A stretch of 64,000 bases of DNA from SAR202 cluster bacterium bin87 (GTDB lineage Bacteria > Chloroflexota > Dehalococcoidia > Lucifugimonadales > UBA3495): NCBI GenBank assembly GCA_002238825.1, contig MPNC01000010.1:59765-123764 (forward strand), in the 5' to 3' direction. Below, in pieces: positions 1 to 9,189 of this stretch; position 1 is the first letter of the stretch, and the number at the start of each line of letters is the position of its first letter. The notes under the pieces are model-generated. The model made no database searches and was not told the origin of the DNA. It was given only the letters and a program-made list of their open reading frames with translations. A program made the translations under genes and the position numbers.

Positions 1-1
1 T

Positions 2-1498
2 CATGGCGCGCCCTTCCAGGCGCATCAGCGCCATCCCCTGCAGCGTCAGCAGCAGCCCGCCGACGACGGCCAGGGCGCACAGAGCGACAACGGCGCGCAA
101 TAGCGTCGCGCCGGCCCCGGCCGGAAGCGCCCAATTAACCAAAATACCCAGCATGATTGCCGGCGCCAGCGACAGGAGGCTCGCCAGGAGCCCCGTGATC
201 GCGAACCGACTCCAGTCCGCCGTCATGTTCTTCACTGCAAAACTGAACAGCTCTTTTACGCCTACCGGGGCATCCCCCGGCAATGGGTCATAGAAGCACC
301 AGGCGTTCTCATCCAGGTCCTGCGCCCGGTTGGCGTCAAGACGCGCCGAGCGTCCCGAGGCCGGGTCAACCACGCGATACCGCCCGACAACGCTGGGCAA
401 AAGGGCGACGGGACGGCCATCGTCGCGCCGGAAACCCAGCATCGCGCCGCTGTCGCCAACCCACCACTTGTCTTCAGGGGTAAGCCGCACCTTCCTGGAG
501 CGAAGCCCCGACACGTTGACGATGTCTTGCAGTGAAGGGCCTTCACCGCCCTGCGCCCGTGAAGGTGGCGGCGGCCGGAAAGCGATGCCCTGATGTTTGC
601 CGACCACTTCCAGCGCAGCCAGAAGAGGGAAATCGCTCTGCTCACTCCCCGTGCGGGTAGGACCCAAGACGGTGAACAAACTCTGTCGCGCCCTTTCCTC
701 GTCCCGGCGGCGGTGAGAAGCGCGGGCAGTCTGCTCGTTGACCTCGTCGGCCACCAGCAGCAGGCGGTTGAACTGCTCCACGGCAAGGGTCAGACGATGA
801 AACTCCTCCAGGGCCGGCAACAACCGTCCATCGCGGTTCAGCTCCCGGGAGGAGACACCGGTCACACGGGCCGGACTGCGCAGGGTAATCCAGGTGTCCG
901 AGGTCAGCGGAACCGGCCCAGCTTTACCTGCCTCAATGTCTTCCGTGTCCATGTAAACCGCCGCCTCTTCTCCCTGAACCCAAACGACGTTGCCGGGGTG
1001 GGCCGAAAGCACACATCCGGCTTCGGCGTCCAGCGATTCCCCGGGACTGATCAGCAGACCGGTGCGGGGGCGCACTTCGATCTGCCTCGAGACGGCTGCG
1101 GCGAACTTCGACAGCCAGATGTCAACCTGGTCGGCCAGAGCGTCGTCAATACCGTTACTCCGCAGGTCCTCCAGTCGTAGGTGCCGGACTCGTGAGTTCG
1201 GGATCCCCTTGGCAATGATTCCAAGCTGACCGCCCCAATCTCCCACGCAGAACACCAGGCTGCCCTGGTCGGCCCGCAGCAGGTGTTTCAAACTGGATGT
1301 TGGCTCTCCGTCGCGGTACTCGACGAGGAACACGTCAAGTTCGCCCTGCTCCACGAACCAGGCCGTTTGCGGGTCGTCCAGCCGGATGGGCCGGTTGGCG
1401 GCGCTGGCAATGGGCTCTCCCAGCGTCATTGCCAATCTAGTTAGCTGGTCTGACCGGTGAAGCGTCATTGCGTCCTTCTCGGATTGCAGGAGCGTCAT
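2..1498 (-). CDS. NHLM-type bacteriocin ABC transporter, permease/ATP-binding subunit, partial (3' end outside window)
   Basis: This frame opens with an ATG that overlaps the stop of the upstream peptidase-ABC gene (ATGA) and stays open for 499 codons to the window edge. About 400 N-terminal residues form a soluble region, including EQGELDVFLVEYRDGEP, which resembles the cyclic-nucleotide-like N-terminal part of the second NHLM ABC transporter. Transmembrane segments start near residue 425. The nucleotide-binding domain lies outside the window. Known role of the family: a second exporter half, encoded directly after the C39-peptidase ABC protein, working in the inner membrane on peptides with nitrile-hydratase-like leaders. 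The translational coupling with the previous gene supports one complex. Identity rests on order and domain layout because the ATPase motifs are not visible. Confidence 0.8.
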   Translation of the reverse strand, partial: MTLLQSEKDAMTLHRSDQLTRLAMTLGEPIASAANRPIRLDDPQTAWFVEQGELDVFLVEYRDGEPTSSLKHLLRADQGSLVFCVGDWGGQLGIIAKGIPNSRVRHLRLEDLRSNGIDDALADQVDIWLSKFAAAVSRQIEVRPRTGLLISPGESLDAEAGCVLSAHPGNVVWVQGEEAAVYMDTEDIEAGKAGPVPLTSDTWITLRSPARVTGVSSRELNRDGRLLPALEEFHRLTLAVEQFNRLLLVADEVNEQTARASHRRRDEERARQSLFTVLGPTRTGSEQSDFPLLAALEVVGKHQGIAFRPPPPSRAQGGEGPSLQDIVNVSGLRSRKVRLTPEDKWWVGDSGAMLGFRRDDGRPVALLPSVVGRYRVVDPASGRSARLDANRAQDLDENAWCFYDPLPGDAPVGVKELFSFAVKNMTADWSRFAITGLLASLLSLAPAIMLGILVNWALPAGAGATLLRAVVALCALAVVGGLLLTLQGMALMRLEGRAM

Positions 1499-3711
1499 AA
1501 TGTCTGGATGAGCTGGAAGTACAAGCCCCGTTCGTCGGCGATCAACTCCTCGTGCGTGCCGCGTTGGATCTCGCGTCCGCGCTCCAGGACTATGATCTGG
1601 TCGCAGTCGCGGATCGTGCTGAGCCGGTGAGCGACGATGAGACAGGTGCAGCCGCGCCGCCGCAGGGAGTCGTCTATGCCCATTTCAGTCACCGCGTCGA
1701 GCCTGCTGGTGGCCTCATCGAGGAACATCACCGATGGATTGGTGACCAGCGCCCTCCCGATCTCCATCCTCTGGCGTTGACCGCTGCTGAAGTTTCCGCC
1801 GGCCTCCTCTACCGGCGAGTCATAGCCCGCCGGACGGCTCATAATCGCATCGTGGATCAAGGCGTCCCGGGCCGCGGCGACCAGTTGATGGTCCGGAACC
1901 GTGGGGTTCCACATGGTCAGGTTGTCGCGCACCGTGCCCCGGAACAGGAAGATATGCTGGTCAACGATGGCGACGGAGCCGGTCAATATCCGGCGCGGCA
2001 CCTCGCTGATCGGCACACCGTCGAACAGGATCTCTCCCGACCATGGCGTGTACTCCCCGCTGACCAGTTTCAGAAGAGTTGACTTGCCCGAACCGGTGGG
2101 GCCGATTACGGCAATCCGCTGGCCGGGCTCGACCGTCAGGCTGAAATTTTCGATGAGCGGGGGATGATTGGGTCGATAACCGAAAGTCACGTTCCGCAGC
2201 TCAACCCGCCCCTCGAGGCGCAACCGCCCGTTCAGGGTCGCGACCTGTCCCGTCGCGCCGCCGCGCTGCGCCCGAAACGCCGGGTCCTCGGGCGCGCTGG
2301 TAACGTCTTCGATCCGCTGCAGGTCAGCCTCCAGCATCTGGAACAGGTCGGCAAACTGCACGAACCGCCCTATCGGCTGCAGGAAGTTGCCCGCCACCAC
2401 GTAGAACCCCATCAGCATACCGATGGTCATGTCTCCCGACATGACCCGCAGCCCTCCCAACCCGAACACTGCCGCCGCTCCCAAGATCAGGAACAGCATC
2501 GGCAACGACGATGTGACGTGCCCCAGTTCCGAGAACTTTTGCCGCGCGGTCAACTCACGCGCCTGGTAACCACTCCAGCGGGCGAAGAAATTATTCTCGC
2601 TTGCGGTCGCCCGCAGGGATTCCATGTGGCGCAGGCCGAACGCGCCGACGCCGTTCAGTAGAGCCTGCTCGCGCCGCACTTGCCGGTTTTCGTCGTTCCG
2701 CAGTCGGCTCAACGCTCGTGTCACCGCCGCGTTGATGAACCCCAGAGCCGCTATGATCGCCGCCAACAGCGGGTCAAAGATAATCATCAACACCAGGAAG
2801 AGGCCGCTCATCACCAGTTCGATCATCACTCCGGTGAACTGCTTCGATGCGTTGGCCGCAACCTCGTCAACCAATTGCACCCGCAGCGTCAGGTCGCCGG
2901 AGAAACGATGGGCGAAGAACTGGGCCGGCAGCCGGAACAGCTGCGACAGCAGGCGCTCCGCATGCACCACCGACAGGCGGATGGCCAGGTTTTGCAGACT
3001 CTGCTGCTGCAGCCAGGTCAGTGCGTAGGTCAGCCCGGCGGCCGCCACCGCCATCGCCGCCACATACGCGCCCCACGCGCCGGCTTGTTGCCCCAGCACA
3101 TGGTCAACGAAAACGCTAAGCAGAACCGGCAGGATGAGGCCCGGCAGCGCCAGCAGGAGCCCGCACAACGACGCGAACGCCAGCGGCCTCTTGACGTCTC
3201 GCAGCCATGGCCACAATTGGCGCACGATCCCAGGGCGGGGTCCGCCGCGCTGGAAATCCGGCCCCGGCTGCATCACCATCACCACGCCCGTGAACGACTT
3301 GTCGAAGGTTTCCTCGCTGACGGTGCGGCGGCCGTTGGCCGGGTCGTTCAGGTAGTACACCCCTGGGCCGAACCCTTCCAGGACCACGAAGTGGTTGAAC
3401 TCCCAGAAGAGGATCGCCGGCAGCCCCAGCTCCCGAAGCTCCTCCGGCTCTTTGCTCCACGCGCTGACCAACAGGCCGTACCTATTAGCCGCGGCGGATA
3501 GATCGGCGGCAGTGCTCCCGTCCCGGCTAACTGCGCACGCCTCGCGCAACTCCTCTATCGAAACCCAGCGCCCGAAGTGGCCCAGCACGGCGCCCAGGCA
3601 AGCCGCGCCGCATTCCGTTGCCTCGTGCTGCGGGAAAATTGGAGTGCGCAAACGGCGGCTTCTCATTATTATGCGAAACGGCCCGCCTCGTGGACCCTGC
3701 GCTGCACTCAT
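1495..3711 (-). CDS. NHLM bacteriocin system ABC transporter with C39 peptidase domain
   Basis: 738 residues. The N-terminal C39 peptidase domain shows the catalytic Cys in EATECGAACLG, the His in FWEFNHFVVLEGF and the Asp in YLNDPANG, so leader cleavage looks intact. A six-helix membrane domain follows. The C-terminal ATPase has Walker A (GPTGSGKSTLL), an atypical signature (FSSGQRQRMEIGRAL in place of LSGGQ), Walker B (VMFLDEATSRLD) and the H-loop (IVAHRLSTI). The family cleaves double-glycine-type leaders and exports the core peptide across the inner membrane. It sits 23 nt after the HlyD-like gene and overlaps the next ABC gene by 4 nt, so the three form one operon. The first ATG is used; an internal ATG 15 codons later is a possible alternative start. 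Confidence 0.93.
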   Translation of the reverse strand: MSAAQGPRGGPFRIIMRSRRLRTPIFPQHEATECGAACLGAVLGHFGRWVSIEELREACAVSRDGSTAADLSAAANRYGLLVSAWSKEPEELRELGLPAILFWEFNHFVVLEGFGPGVYYLNDPANGRRTVSEETFDKSFTGVVMVMQPGPDFQRGGPRPGIVRQLWPWLRDVKRPLAFASLCGLLLALPGLILPVLLSVFVDHVLGQQAGAWGAYVAAMAVAAAGLTYALTWLQQQSLQNLAIRLSVVHAERLLSQLFRLPAQFFAHRFSGDLTLRVQLVDEVAANASKQFTGVMIELVMSGLFLVLMIIFDPLLAAIIAALGFINAAVTRALSRLRNDENRQVRREQALLNGVGAFGLRHMESLRATASENNFFARWSGYQARELTARQKFSELGHVTSSLPMLFLILGAAAVFGLGGLRVMSGDMTIGMLMGFYVVAGNFLQPIGRFVQFADLFQMLEADLQRIEDVTSAPEDPAFRAQRGGATGQVATLNGRLRLEGRVELRNVTFGYRPNHPPLIENFSLTVEPGQRIAVIGPTGSGKSTLLKLVSGEYTPWSGEILFDGVPISEVPRRILTGSVAIVDQHIFLFRGTVRDNLTMWNPTVPDHQLVAAARDALIHDAIMSRPAGYDSPVEEAGGNFSSGQRQRMEIGRALVTNPSVMFLDEATSRLDAVTEMGIDDSLRRRGCTCLIVAHRLSTIRDCDQIIVLERGREIQRGTHEELIADERGLYFQLIQTL

Positions 3712-3734
3712 GCCATACCGTGCGCCTCAGAGCG

Positions 3735-4640
3735 TCAGAACGGCCCCAGCAGACGCACCGGCCGCTCTCTGCCCAAGATGATGCGGAGACGACACTGGGT
3801 GCCGTCGGAGGGCAGAGCTTCCGGCGCCTCCCGCAATGTCGCCCAGACCATGCGGCTGTGAACGGGGGAGTCAAACCCCAGGGCCATGAGCCAGCCGGGT
3901 CGGGTAGCGGGTGGCCCCGGAACCTCGATGACCTCGGCCTCCAGCGCCCGCTGGTGGCTCAAGCCGCCGGCCAAAACGCCCGCCTCCATCCCCGGCGCAA
4001 TCCGCTGCGCGCTTTCTGCCGGGAAGGACGCTACCGCCTGCAACTCGCCGTCAACTCCGTCGTGCAGGCCGGCAACTTCCGTGCCCACCGTCACCCCCTG
4101 TCCCACGGTCAAGCTATGCCACGTAACCGTGCCCGCATAGGGACTGACGATGTATTCGCCGGAGGTTTGCATCGCTTCCAGGTCCAGCAGTTCGGCATGG
4201 GCCAGCGCGAGGGGATCGTCATCCGGTTTCCCGGCCTGCCCCTGCGCTTGTAGCAACTCGACCCGGGCGCGGGCCATCCGCACCTGCCCCTCCAACTCGG
4301 GCGTCCGCACGCGGCCGATGGGCTGAGCAGCTTCGACTCGTTCTCCGACGTTGACCAGAACCGCGGCAACATAGCCGGTAACCTCTGAGAGCACGGCGTA
4401 GCGCTCGCCTGGATGGACCAGCAAGCACTCCGCAGACACGCTTCGCTCCACGCTGCCGAGCACGCCCCAGGCGACAAACCCCAGCGAGGCAAGGGCGAGA
4501 CCCGCCAGGACGACCCACTCATGGGGCGCGGTAACGCGCAACAAACCGTCCAGGGGTTCCGTCTGTCCCCTGCGAGCGAACGCCTGCGTGCGAAAGAGGC
4601 TTCTTCTCCCGAAGAACAAAGCCGCCAGCTCCGTAGCCAA
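3735..4640 (-). CDS. HlyD-like secretion adaptor of the NHLM export system
   Basis: 301 residues. A short cytoplasmic N-terminus (FRTQAF...QTEPLDGLLRV) precedes one transmembrane helix (residues about 43-62), then a lipoyl/biotinyl-like half motif (VNVGERVEAAQPIGRVRTPE), a short helical hairpin and a beta-barrel part. This is the membrane-fusion layout that links the inner-membrane ABC exporter to the outside, as in NHLM HlyD proteins. An in-frame TAG lies 13 nt before position 4640, so the start must be the TTG at 4640 (AGGCGG upstream) or the TTG seven codons later. It is first in the operon with the two ABC genes. No precursor peptide gene is visible beside it. Confidence 0.85.
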   Translation of the reverse strand: MATELAALFFGRRSLFRTQAFARRGQTEPLDGLLRVTAPHEWVVLAGLALASLGFVAWGVLGSVERSVSAECLLVHPGERYAVLSEVTGYVAAVLVNVGERVEAAQPIGRVRTPELEGQVRMARARVELLQAQGQAGKPDDDPLALAHAELLDLEAMQTSGEYIVSPYAGTVTWHSLTVGQGVTVGTEVAGLHDGVDGELQAVASFPAESAQRIAPGMEAGVLAGGLSHQRALEAEVIEVPGPPATRPGWLMALGFDSPVHSRMVWATLREAPEALPSDGTQCRLRIILGRERPVRLLGPF

Positions 4641-4983
4641 CCAGGCTGCCGCCTATTACGGACATCCTGATCATACTGTCATCCAGAGGATTATTCCCCT
4701 GGGGGTATCGCCGGGCAGGGCAATCGCATTTTGGATGCGACACGTCCGTCGTTCCTGCGCAAGCCGATCCGCGGAATATTGTAACCGTAAAATGCTCTAT
4801 ATTTCACGCCTTCACACCACAACGTGTGCCGGAATTATTGGGAATGTCAACACGCCATTGGGTTGGTGATACGGCAATAACAAACCCGTCAATAAACCGG
4901 CCGCGGGCAAACTGACCCTCAGCCCGGCGGCTGATTGCGTTGACAAAGCCCCGCTTATTGCTAGTATTACACCGAACCGACAG
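4641..4983. other. Divergent intergenic region between export operon and FAD oxidase
   Basis: AT-richer than its surroundings. It must hold the promoters for both directions. I looked for a short leader-peptide gene ending in Gly-Gly and found none. The only clear element is the plus-strand promoter at 4940-4967. Confidence 0.6.
4940..4967 (+). promoter_or_regulatory. Sigma70-like promoter for the FAD oxidase
   Basis: A perfect -35 hexamer TTGACA (4940-4945) is followed after 16 nt by TAGTAT (4962-4967), a 4/6 match to TATAAT. Transcription would start near 4974, leaving only about 10 nt before the GTG start codon at 4984, so the message would be nearly leaderless. Confidence 0.55.
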
Positions 4984-6420
4984 GTGAACAAATCGGAAGC
5001 ATTATTAACGTTCCGTTCACTAGACCGCCACTTTCGCAGAAGCCGGACAATCGTGACCGAAATTCGAGGAGAACTTCTATACCGGCTGCTTCGGTCGAGT
5101 GTTCAGGGAGAGGTCTTTCTTCCGGGCGATTCGTGGTCGTCCGATTTTGGCGGGGTGGTCCGAAAGACACCTCGAGTCGTGGTGAGGCCGCAGCATGAGC
5201 ACGATATTTTCCGCTGCTTCTCTGTTGCGAAGGAAACCGGCGTAACCGTTTCCTTCCGGGGCGCCGGCCACTCCTGTCACGGTCAGACCCTGTCCGATGG
5301 AGGCATCCTGATCGAGAATTTGGGCGACTCGGCTGATTTCAAGCTTCTGGATGACGGCCAGGTCGAAGTCAGCGCGAAAGCCCGCTGGCATGACTTGGAA
5401 AAACGACTAAATGAGCTGGGTCGCTCTGTGCCGGTTACGACGGACTACTTGAACCTATCCGTGGGCGGCACTCTGTCGGTTGGCGGGTACGGTATTCACT
5501 CCATCACCCACGGCGCCCAGATTGATCATGTGACCAAGCTCCGCCTCCTTATGACCGACGGCACGAGCCGGTGGTGTTCGGAGAATGAGCACCGGGACCT
5601 TTTCCGGTTCAGCCTGGCCGGTCTGGGCCAAATGGGCTTCATCGATAAGGTGGTAACCGGGACGATCCCCCATCGAAAATTCACCCGTTTATACCAATAC
5701 TTGCACGGAAATACCGTGCAATTTCTGGATTCTCTTGCTTGGATGCAAGAATGGACGGGGGATTGGCCCAGTCATTTTTGTGCCCTAGTCGGCTACGGCC
5801 AAATCCTTTCGGAGTTCGGTTTTCAGCATAGCGATCAGCCGGAAGCCGAGGATCATCTCAATACCCACGTTGCAAGCAACTTGCCGGTTCCTAGTTTCAA
5901 GGGGGTTTACCGGAACTACAGATTTGACCTGCACCGGTCCCTCATTAGCTACATCCATAGTGGCAAGGATGCGTACCGAATTTGGGCAGATTATGCCTTC
6001 GATTATTCAAACTTCCGTCGCTTCCTGCTTTTTGTAATGGCCCTTCGCTTCAAGGGGTTTTTTGGGAGCTTCCTGGATCGGATCTACATTTTGGCCTGCC
6101 GGCGTCCGGAAACCCCAACGCCGTTTCCATTTGAAGTTTGCGGCACTCTTCCGCCTCCCATCAAGTTTGGCGTCGGGCTCTACAACACGGTTCCCCGGGA
6201 CGACCGGCCAGCGTTGAATCAGGTAACCAGGGCGATGGAGATCTGCCTGGACAAATGCCTGGAACTCCAGGGAAGACCCTACCTTTACGGCTGGCATGAA
6301 CTCAATGCCGCCAGGATGCAAAAACTCTACGGGCCCGACTATGACCGCTTTCTGGAACTGAAGCGGCAACATGACCCCAGCAACATTATTGAATCACCGT
6401 GGCCGGCTTCTCCTGCATAA
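4984..6420 (+). CDS. FAD-linked oxidase, PCMH/cytokinin-dehydrogenase-like
   Basis: 478 residues starting at GTG. The N-terminal FAD-binding domain carries FRGAGHSCHGQTLSDGG, which matches the GHS motif whose His forms a covalent 8-alpha-histidyl bond with FAD in cytokinin-dehydrogenase and BBE-like oxidases. SVGGTLSVGGYG and LAGLGQMGFIDKV are further FAD-contact segments. The C-terminal YGPDYDRFLELKRQHDPSNI is the conserved tail of the family. These flavoenzymes oxidise C-N or C-O bonds of alcohols, amines or sugars; the substrate here cannot be told. No signal peptide is visible. The gene is visibly less GC-rich than its neighbours, which suggests acquisition. It is divergent from the peptide exporter, so a role in modifying the exported peptide is possible but unproven. 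Confidence 0.85.
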   Translation: MNKSEALLTFRSLDRHFRRSRTIVTEIRGELLYRLLRSSVQGEVFLPGDSWSSDFGGVVRKTPRVVVRPQHEHDIFRCFSVAKETGVTVSFRGAGHSCHGQTLSDGGILIENLGDSADFKLLDDGQVEVSAKARWHDLEKRLNELGRSVPVTTDYLNLSVGGTLSVGGYGIHSITHGAQIDHVTKLRLLMTDGTSRWCSENEHRDLFRFSLAGLGQMGFIDKVVTGTIPHRKFTRLYQYLHGNTVQFLDSLAWMQEWTGDWPSHFCALVGYGQILSEFGFQHSDQPEAEDHLNTHVASNLPVPSFKGVYRNYRFDLHRSLISYIHSGKDAYRIWADYAFDYSNFRRFLLFVMALRFKGFFGSFLDRIYILACRRPETPTPFPFEVCGTLPPPIKFGVGLYNTVPRDDRPALNQVTRAMEICLDKCLELQGRPYLYGWHELNAARMQKLYGPDYDRFLELKRQHDPSNIIESPWPASPA

Positions 6421-6434
6421 AATTCTACCGACGT

Positions 6435-8843
6435 TCACGGCGTGATCTCCTCCGGTTCCTCCACCGGTCCCAGGCGGTAGCCCACCCTGGGTTCGTTGAA
6501 GATGTACCTGGGATTATCGGCGGTCTCTCCCAGCTTCCGGCGCAGCCGCTTCACGTAGGCCCGCACCGACTTGGAGTTGTCGGACTCCCGCATGGACCAG
6601 ACCCGGCTCATCAGGCGCTCCCGGCTCAGTGTCTGCCCCGCGTTGACCGCAAGCTCACAGAGCAAGCGGTACTCCGTATCGGTCAACGCCACCGCCTGGC
6701 CTTCCAGCGTCACCCGGCGCCGGGTGTAGTCGATGGCCAGTTCCCCCACCTGGAATGATTCCCGGTAGGGCTCTCTTTCCGGACCTTCTCGCCGCCGCAG
6801 AGCCGCTCCCACCCGGGCCACTAACTCGGTGGGCGAGAAGGGCTTGGAGATGTAGTCGTCGGCCCCCGCCTCAAAGGCCAGAGCAAGGTCCCGGTCCCGG
6901 TTCTCCGCCGACCCTGAAAGCAGCACCACCGGCGCGTCGGTAAGTTGCAATACCCGCTGCATCAGCCCGGACCTGTTGGCCCCGGGCAGCCCCGGGTCGA
7001 GCAGCACCAGGTGGGGCCGCTCCATCGCGATGAGCCGTTCCACCTCCTCCGGGTCCCAGGTGGCCACCAGGGTGTAGCCCGCATCGGTGAGGGTGTTGCG
7101 TATGTGCCACAGCGCCTGGGGATCATCGTCCACCACCAGCACCCGGCCCTGCCCCCGGTCGCGGGCGGAAGGCCGTTCGGCCGGTCCCTCCCGGCGTGGC
7201 GCGGCCTCCTCGGCCACCGGCAGGGTGAAGATGAACCGGTACCCCAGGCCCGGCCCGTCCCTCTCGACCCAGATGCGGCCCCCGTGGGCCTCCACGATGC
7301 CCCGACACACCGCCAGGCCCAGAGGCTCTCCCCGGTTACCGGTCCCGCTCCTGCCCCCGCCGTCCCCTGCCTCCCGCCGCGAAAGCCTGCTGAACAGCAG
7401 GGGTAAGGGCAGGGCCGGTGTGCCCCGGCCTTGGTCGGCCACGCACACCGCCACGTGGGGGTCTTCCCGGCGGGCGCTCACCACGATAGTTGTATCCTCC
7501 AGGGAATAGCCGGCGGCGTTGGACATGAGGCGTTCCAGTACTTGGAGCGTCCGCTGCCGGTCCGCCGCCACACGGGGCAGGTCCGGCGACAGGTCCACTT
7601 CTATCCGATGGCCGGCTTCCCCCTCCAGGAACGACGCCCGGGCCTGGTCCACCAGGGCGGCCAGGTCCGTGGGTTCGGGGGTCAACAACAGTGTCCCCGC
7701 CTCGATGCGCGCCACCTCCAGCAGGTCCCAGATCAGGCTCCGCATCCGGTCGGCCTGCCTCTCGACGATCCTGAAGAACTGGCCAACCTTGGCAAGGTCC
7801 AGTCGGGACAAATCCTCCAGCACGGCGGCGGCGGACCCCTTGATGGAGGTCAGGGGCGTCAGCAACTCCTGGCTCAACATGCCCAGGAACTCCGCCCGCT
7901 GCCGGCCCAGCTCTTTGAACGGCGCCAGGTCCTGCACGGTGACCACCAGGGACTCTACGCCACCCTCCTTGGACACGATGGGCGTGGCGTTGACGATGGT
8001 GTTGACCCGGCGCCCGTCCGGGACCGTGATGACGATTTCCTCGGCCCGCAGGGTCTCACCGGTGCTGATCGTCCGGACCAGGGAGAACTCCTTCAGGGAG
8101 ACTTCCCGCCCGTCGGCCCGGCGGAAGGTCAGCGCCTCCAGCAACTGCTCGATGGACTGCTCCGGGTCGCGCAACCCGTCTACAATTCTCCACGCTTCAC
8201 GGTTGATAAACGACGGCGCGCCCGTCCCGGCGTCGAAGACCACCACGCCCACCGGCGAGGTGTTGACCAGCGTCTCCAGGTTGGCCCGGGTCTGCTGCTC
8301 CTCCCGGTAGCGGCGGGCGTTGGCGATGGCCAGAGCCGCCTGGGAGGCGAACAGCGTCAGCATCCCCTCGTCCTCCGGCGTGAACCCCGCGCCGCCTTCC
8401 TTGTCCGACAGGTAGAAGTTGCCCACCTGGCGGCCCAGGTGTCGGATGGGCGTGCTCAGGAAAGACCCGATCGGTCCTATTGGCGGGCCGATTTCGGGCA
8501 GGCCCAGTTCCCTGGCGTAGCTGGCGAAGTTCGGGAGTCGCAAAGGCTCCGGTAGGCCGCTCAGGTGCTCGAACAACACCATCCCGCCAGGCAGTTCCAG
8601 GACTACCTGGAGTTGCTCTGAGGTCGCGCCGAAGGTGACGAAGTGCTGGAGTTCGCCCTCGTCGTCCAGGACGGTGATGCAACCTCGGGTCGCCTCGGTC
8701 AGGGAGCAGGCCCCGTCCACCACCCCCTGCAGCACGTCATCCAGGTCCAGGGTCGCGGTGATGCGAACGCTGGCCTGGCTCATGCGGGAGAGGCGGTCTT
8801 CCGGCCCCTGGCGTTCGCGTTCCGGTTCCTCGGTTTGGTTCAT
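6435..8843 (-). CDS. Fused GAF-PAS-histidine kinase-receiver-OmpR winged-helix protein, H-box His replaced by Gln
   Basis: 802 residues. The order is GAF (about 20-185), PAS (about 195-310), HisKA, HATPase, receiver (RVLVVDDDPQ, phospho-Asp in VLLDPGLPG, Lys in YISKPFSP) and an OmpR-type DNA-binding domain ending NEPRVGYRLG. A sensor, kinase and transcription factor in one chain should give a self-contained cytoplasmic switch. The H box reads GMLSQELLTPLTSIKGS: the phospho-acceptor His is Gln325 (codon CAG, 7869-7871). The N box (MSNAAGYS) and DQGRG of the G1 box remain; the G2 box (EPLGLAVCRG) is partly degenerate. The start at 8843 was chosen for GGGAGGGG just upstream; the frame is open another 30 codons. 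The paralogue at 21061 keeps the His. Confidence 0.93.
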   Translation of the reverse strand: MNQTEEPERERQGPEDRLSRMSQASVRITATLDLDDVLQGVVDGACSLTEATRGCITVLDDEGELQHFVTFGATSEQLQVVLELPGGMVLFEHLSGLPEPLRLPNFASYARELGLPEIGPPIGPIGSFLSTPIRHLGRQVGNFYLSDKEGGAGFTPEDEGMLTLFASQAALAIANARRYREEQQTRANLETLVNTSPVGVVVFDAGTGAPSFINREAWRIVDGLRDPEQSIEQLLEALTFRRADGREVSLKEFSLVRTISTGETLRAEEIVITVPDGRRVNTIVNATPIVSKEGGVESLVVTVQDLAPFKELGRQRAEFLGMLSQELLTPLTSIKGSAAAVLEDLSRLDLAKVGQFFRIVERQADRMRSLIWDLLEVARIEAGTLLLTPEPTDLAALVDQARASFLEGEAGHRIEVDLSPDLPRVAADRQRTLQVLERLMSNAAGYSLEDTTIVVSARREDPHVAVCVADQGRGTPALPLPLLFSRLSRREAGDGGGRSGTGNRGEPLGLAVCRGIVEAHGGRIWVERDGPGLGYRFIFTLPVAEEAAPRREGPAERPSARDRGQGRVLVVDDDPQALWHIRNTLTDAGYTLVATWDPEEVERLIAMERPHLVLLDPGLPGANRSGLMQRVLQLTDAPVVLLSGSAENRDRDLALAFEAGADDYISKPFSPTELVARVGAALRRREGPEREPYRESFQVGELAIDYTRRRVTLEGQAVALTDTEYRLLCELAVNAGQTLSRERLMSRVWSMRESDNSKSVRAYVKRLRRKLGETADNPRYIFNEPRVGYRLGPVEEPEEITP

Positions 8844-9189
8844 GGTTGCCCCTCCCGTAGGGCCGGTGGATTCGCGGCCAGTATGGTACGCGGCCGTATC
8901 TGGCACACGTATTGTAACCGATATTATCACCACTAGATTCGTTGTTCATTTGCCATGAGTTCACACATGCTTCGCTATAACCTCAACCAGGAACGGTTAG
9001 ATCCCGCCAACATGACGACAACCGGGGTGAACTGCCGCGTCTAACTATAAGCTTCGATTCACCTATCTGTCACAGCTTATTCCAGCGCTTCGGACCGCCG
9101 GGAAGGTCGCCTCCGGATCCGGTCCCGGCCCGAGCAATCTGCCCCCTAACAGGGATAAGTAACGGCCGTTACGAGGGCGCATGATGTGT
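8844..9189. other. Intergenic region upstream of the fused kinase, with a short palindrome
   Basis: No gene seen. It holds the promoter region of the minus-strand kinase gene (AT-rich stretch near 8910-8950) and a 14-bp perfect palindrome at 9159-9172. Confidence 0.5.
9159..9172. repeat. Perfect 14-bp palindrome GTAACGGCCGTTAC
   Basis: GTAACGGCCGTTAC is its own reverse complement. It lies just outside the 3' end of the transposase relic. The GTTACG half-sequence recurs in the repeats near 23.9 kb and the inverted repeat at 63.8 kb. Function unknown; it could be a protein-binding site. Confidence 0.45.

Noticed and set aside
4641..4983. A bacteriocin precursor peptide gene between the exporter and the oxidase
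   Set aside because: No short frame with a leader ending in Gly-Gly or Gly-Ala and a ribosome-binding site could be found.
6435..8936. Long plus-strand open frames opposite the fused kinase (for example 7431-8555)
   Set aside because: They are GC-rich antisense shadows; only the minus strand encodes recognisable domains.
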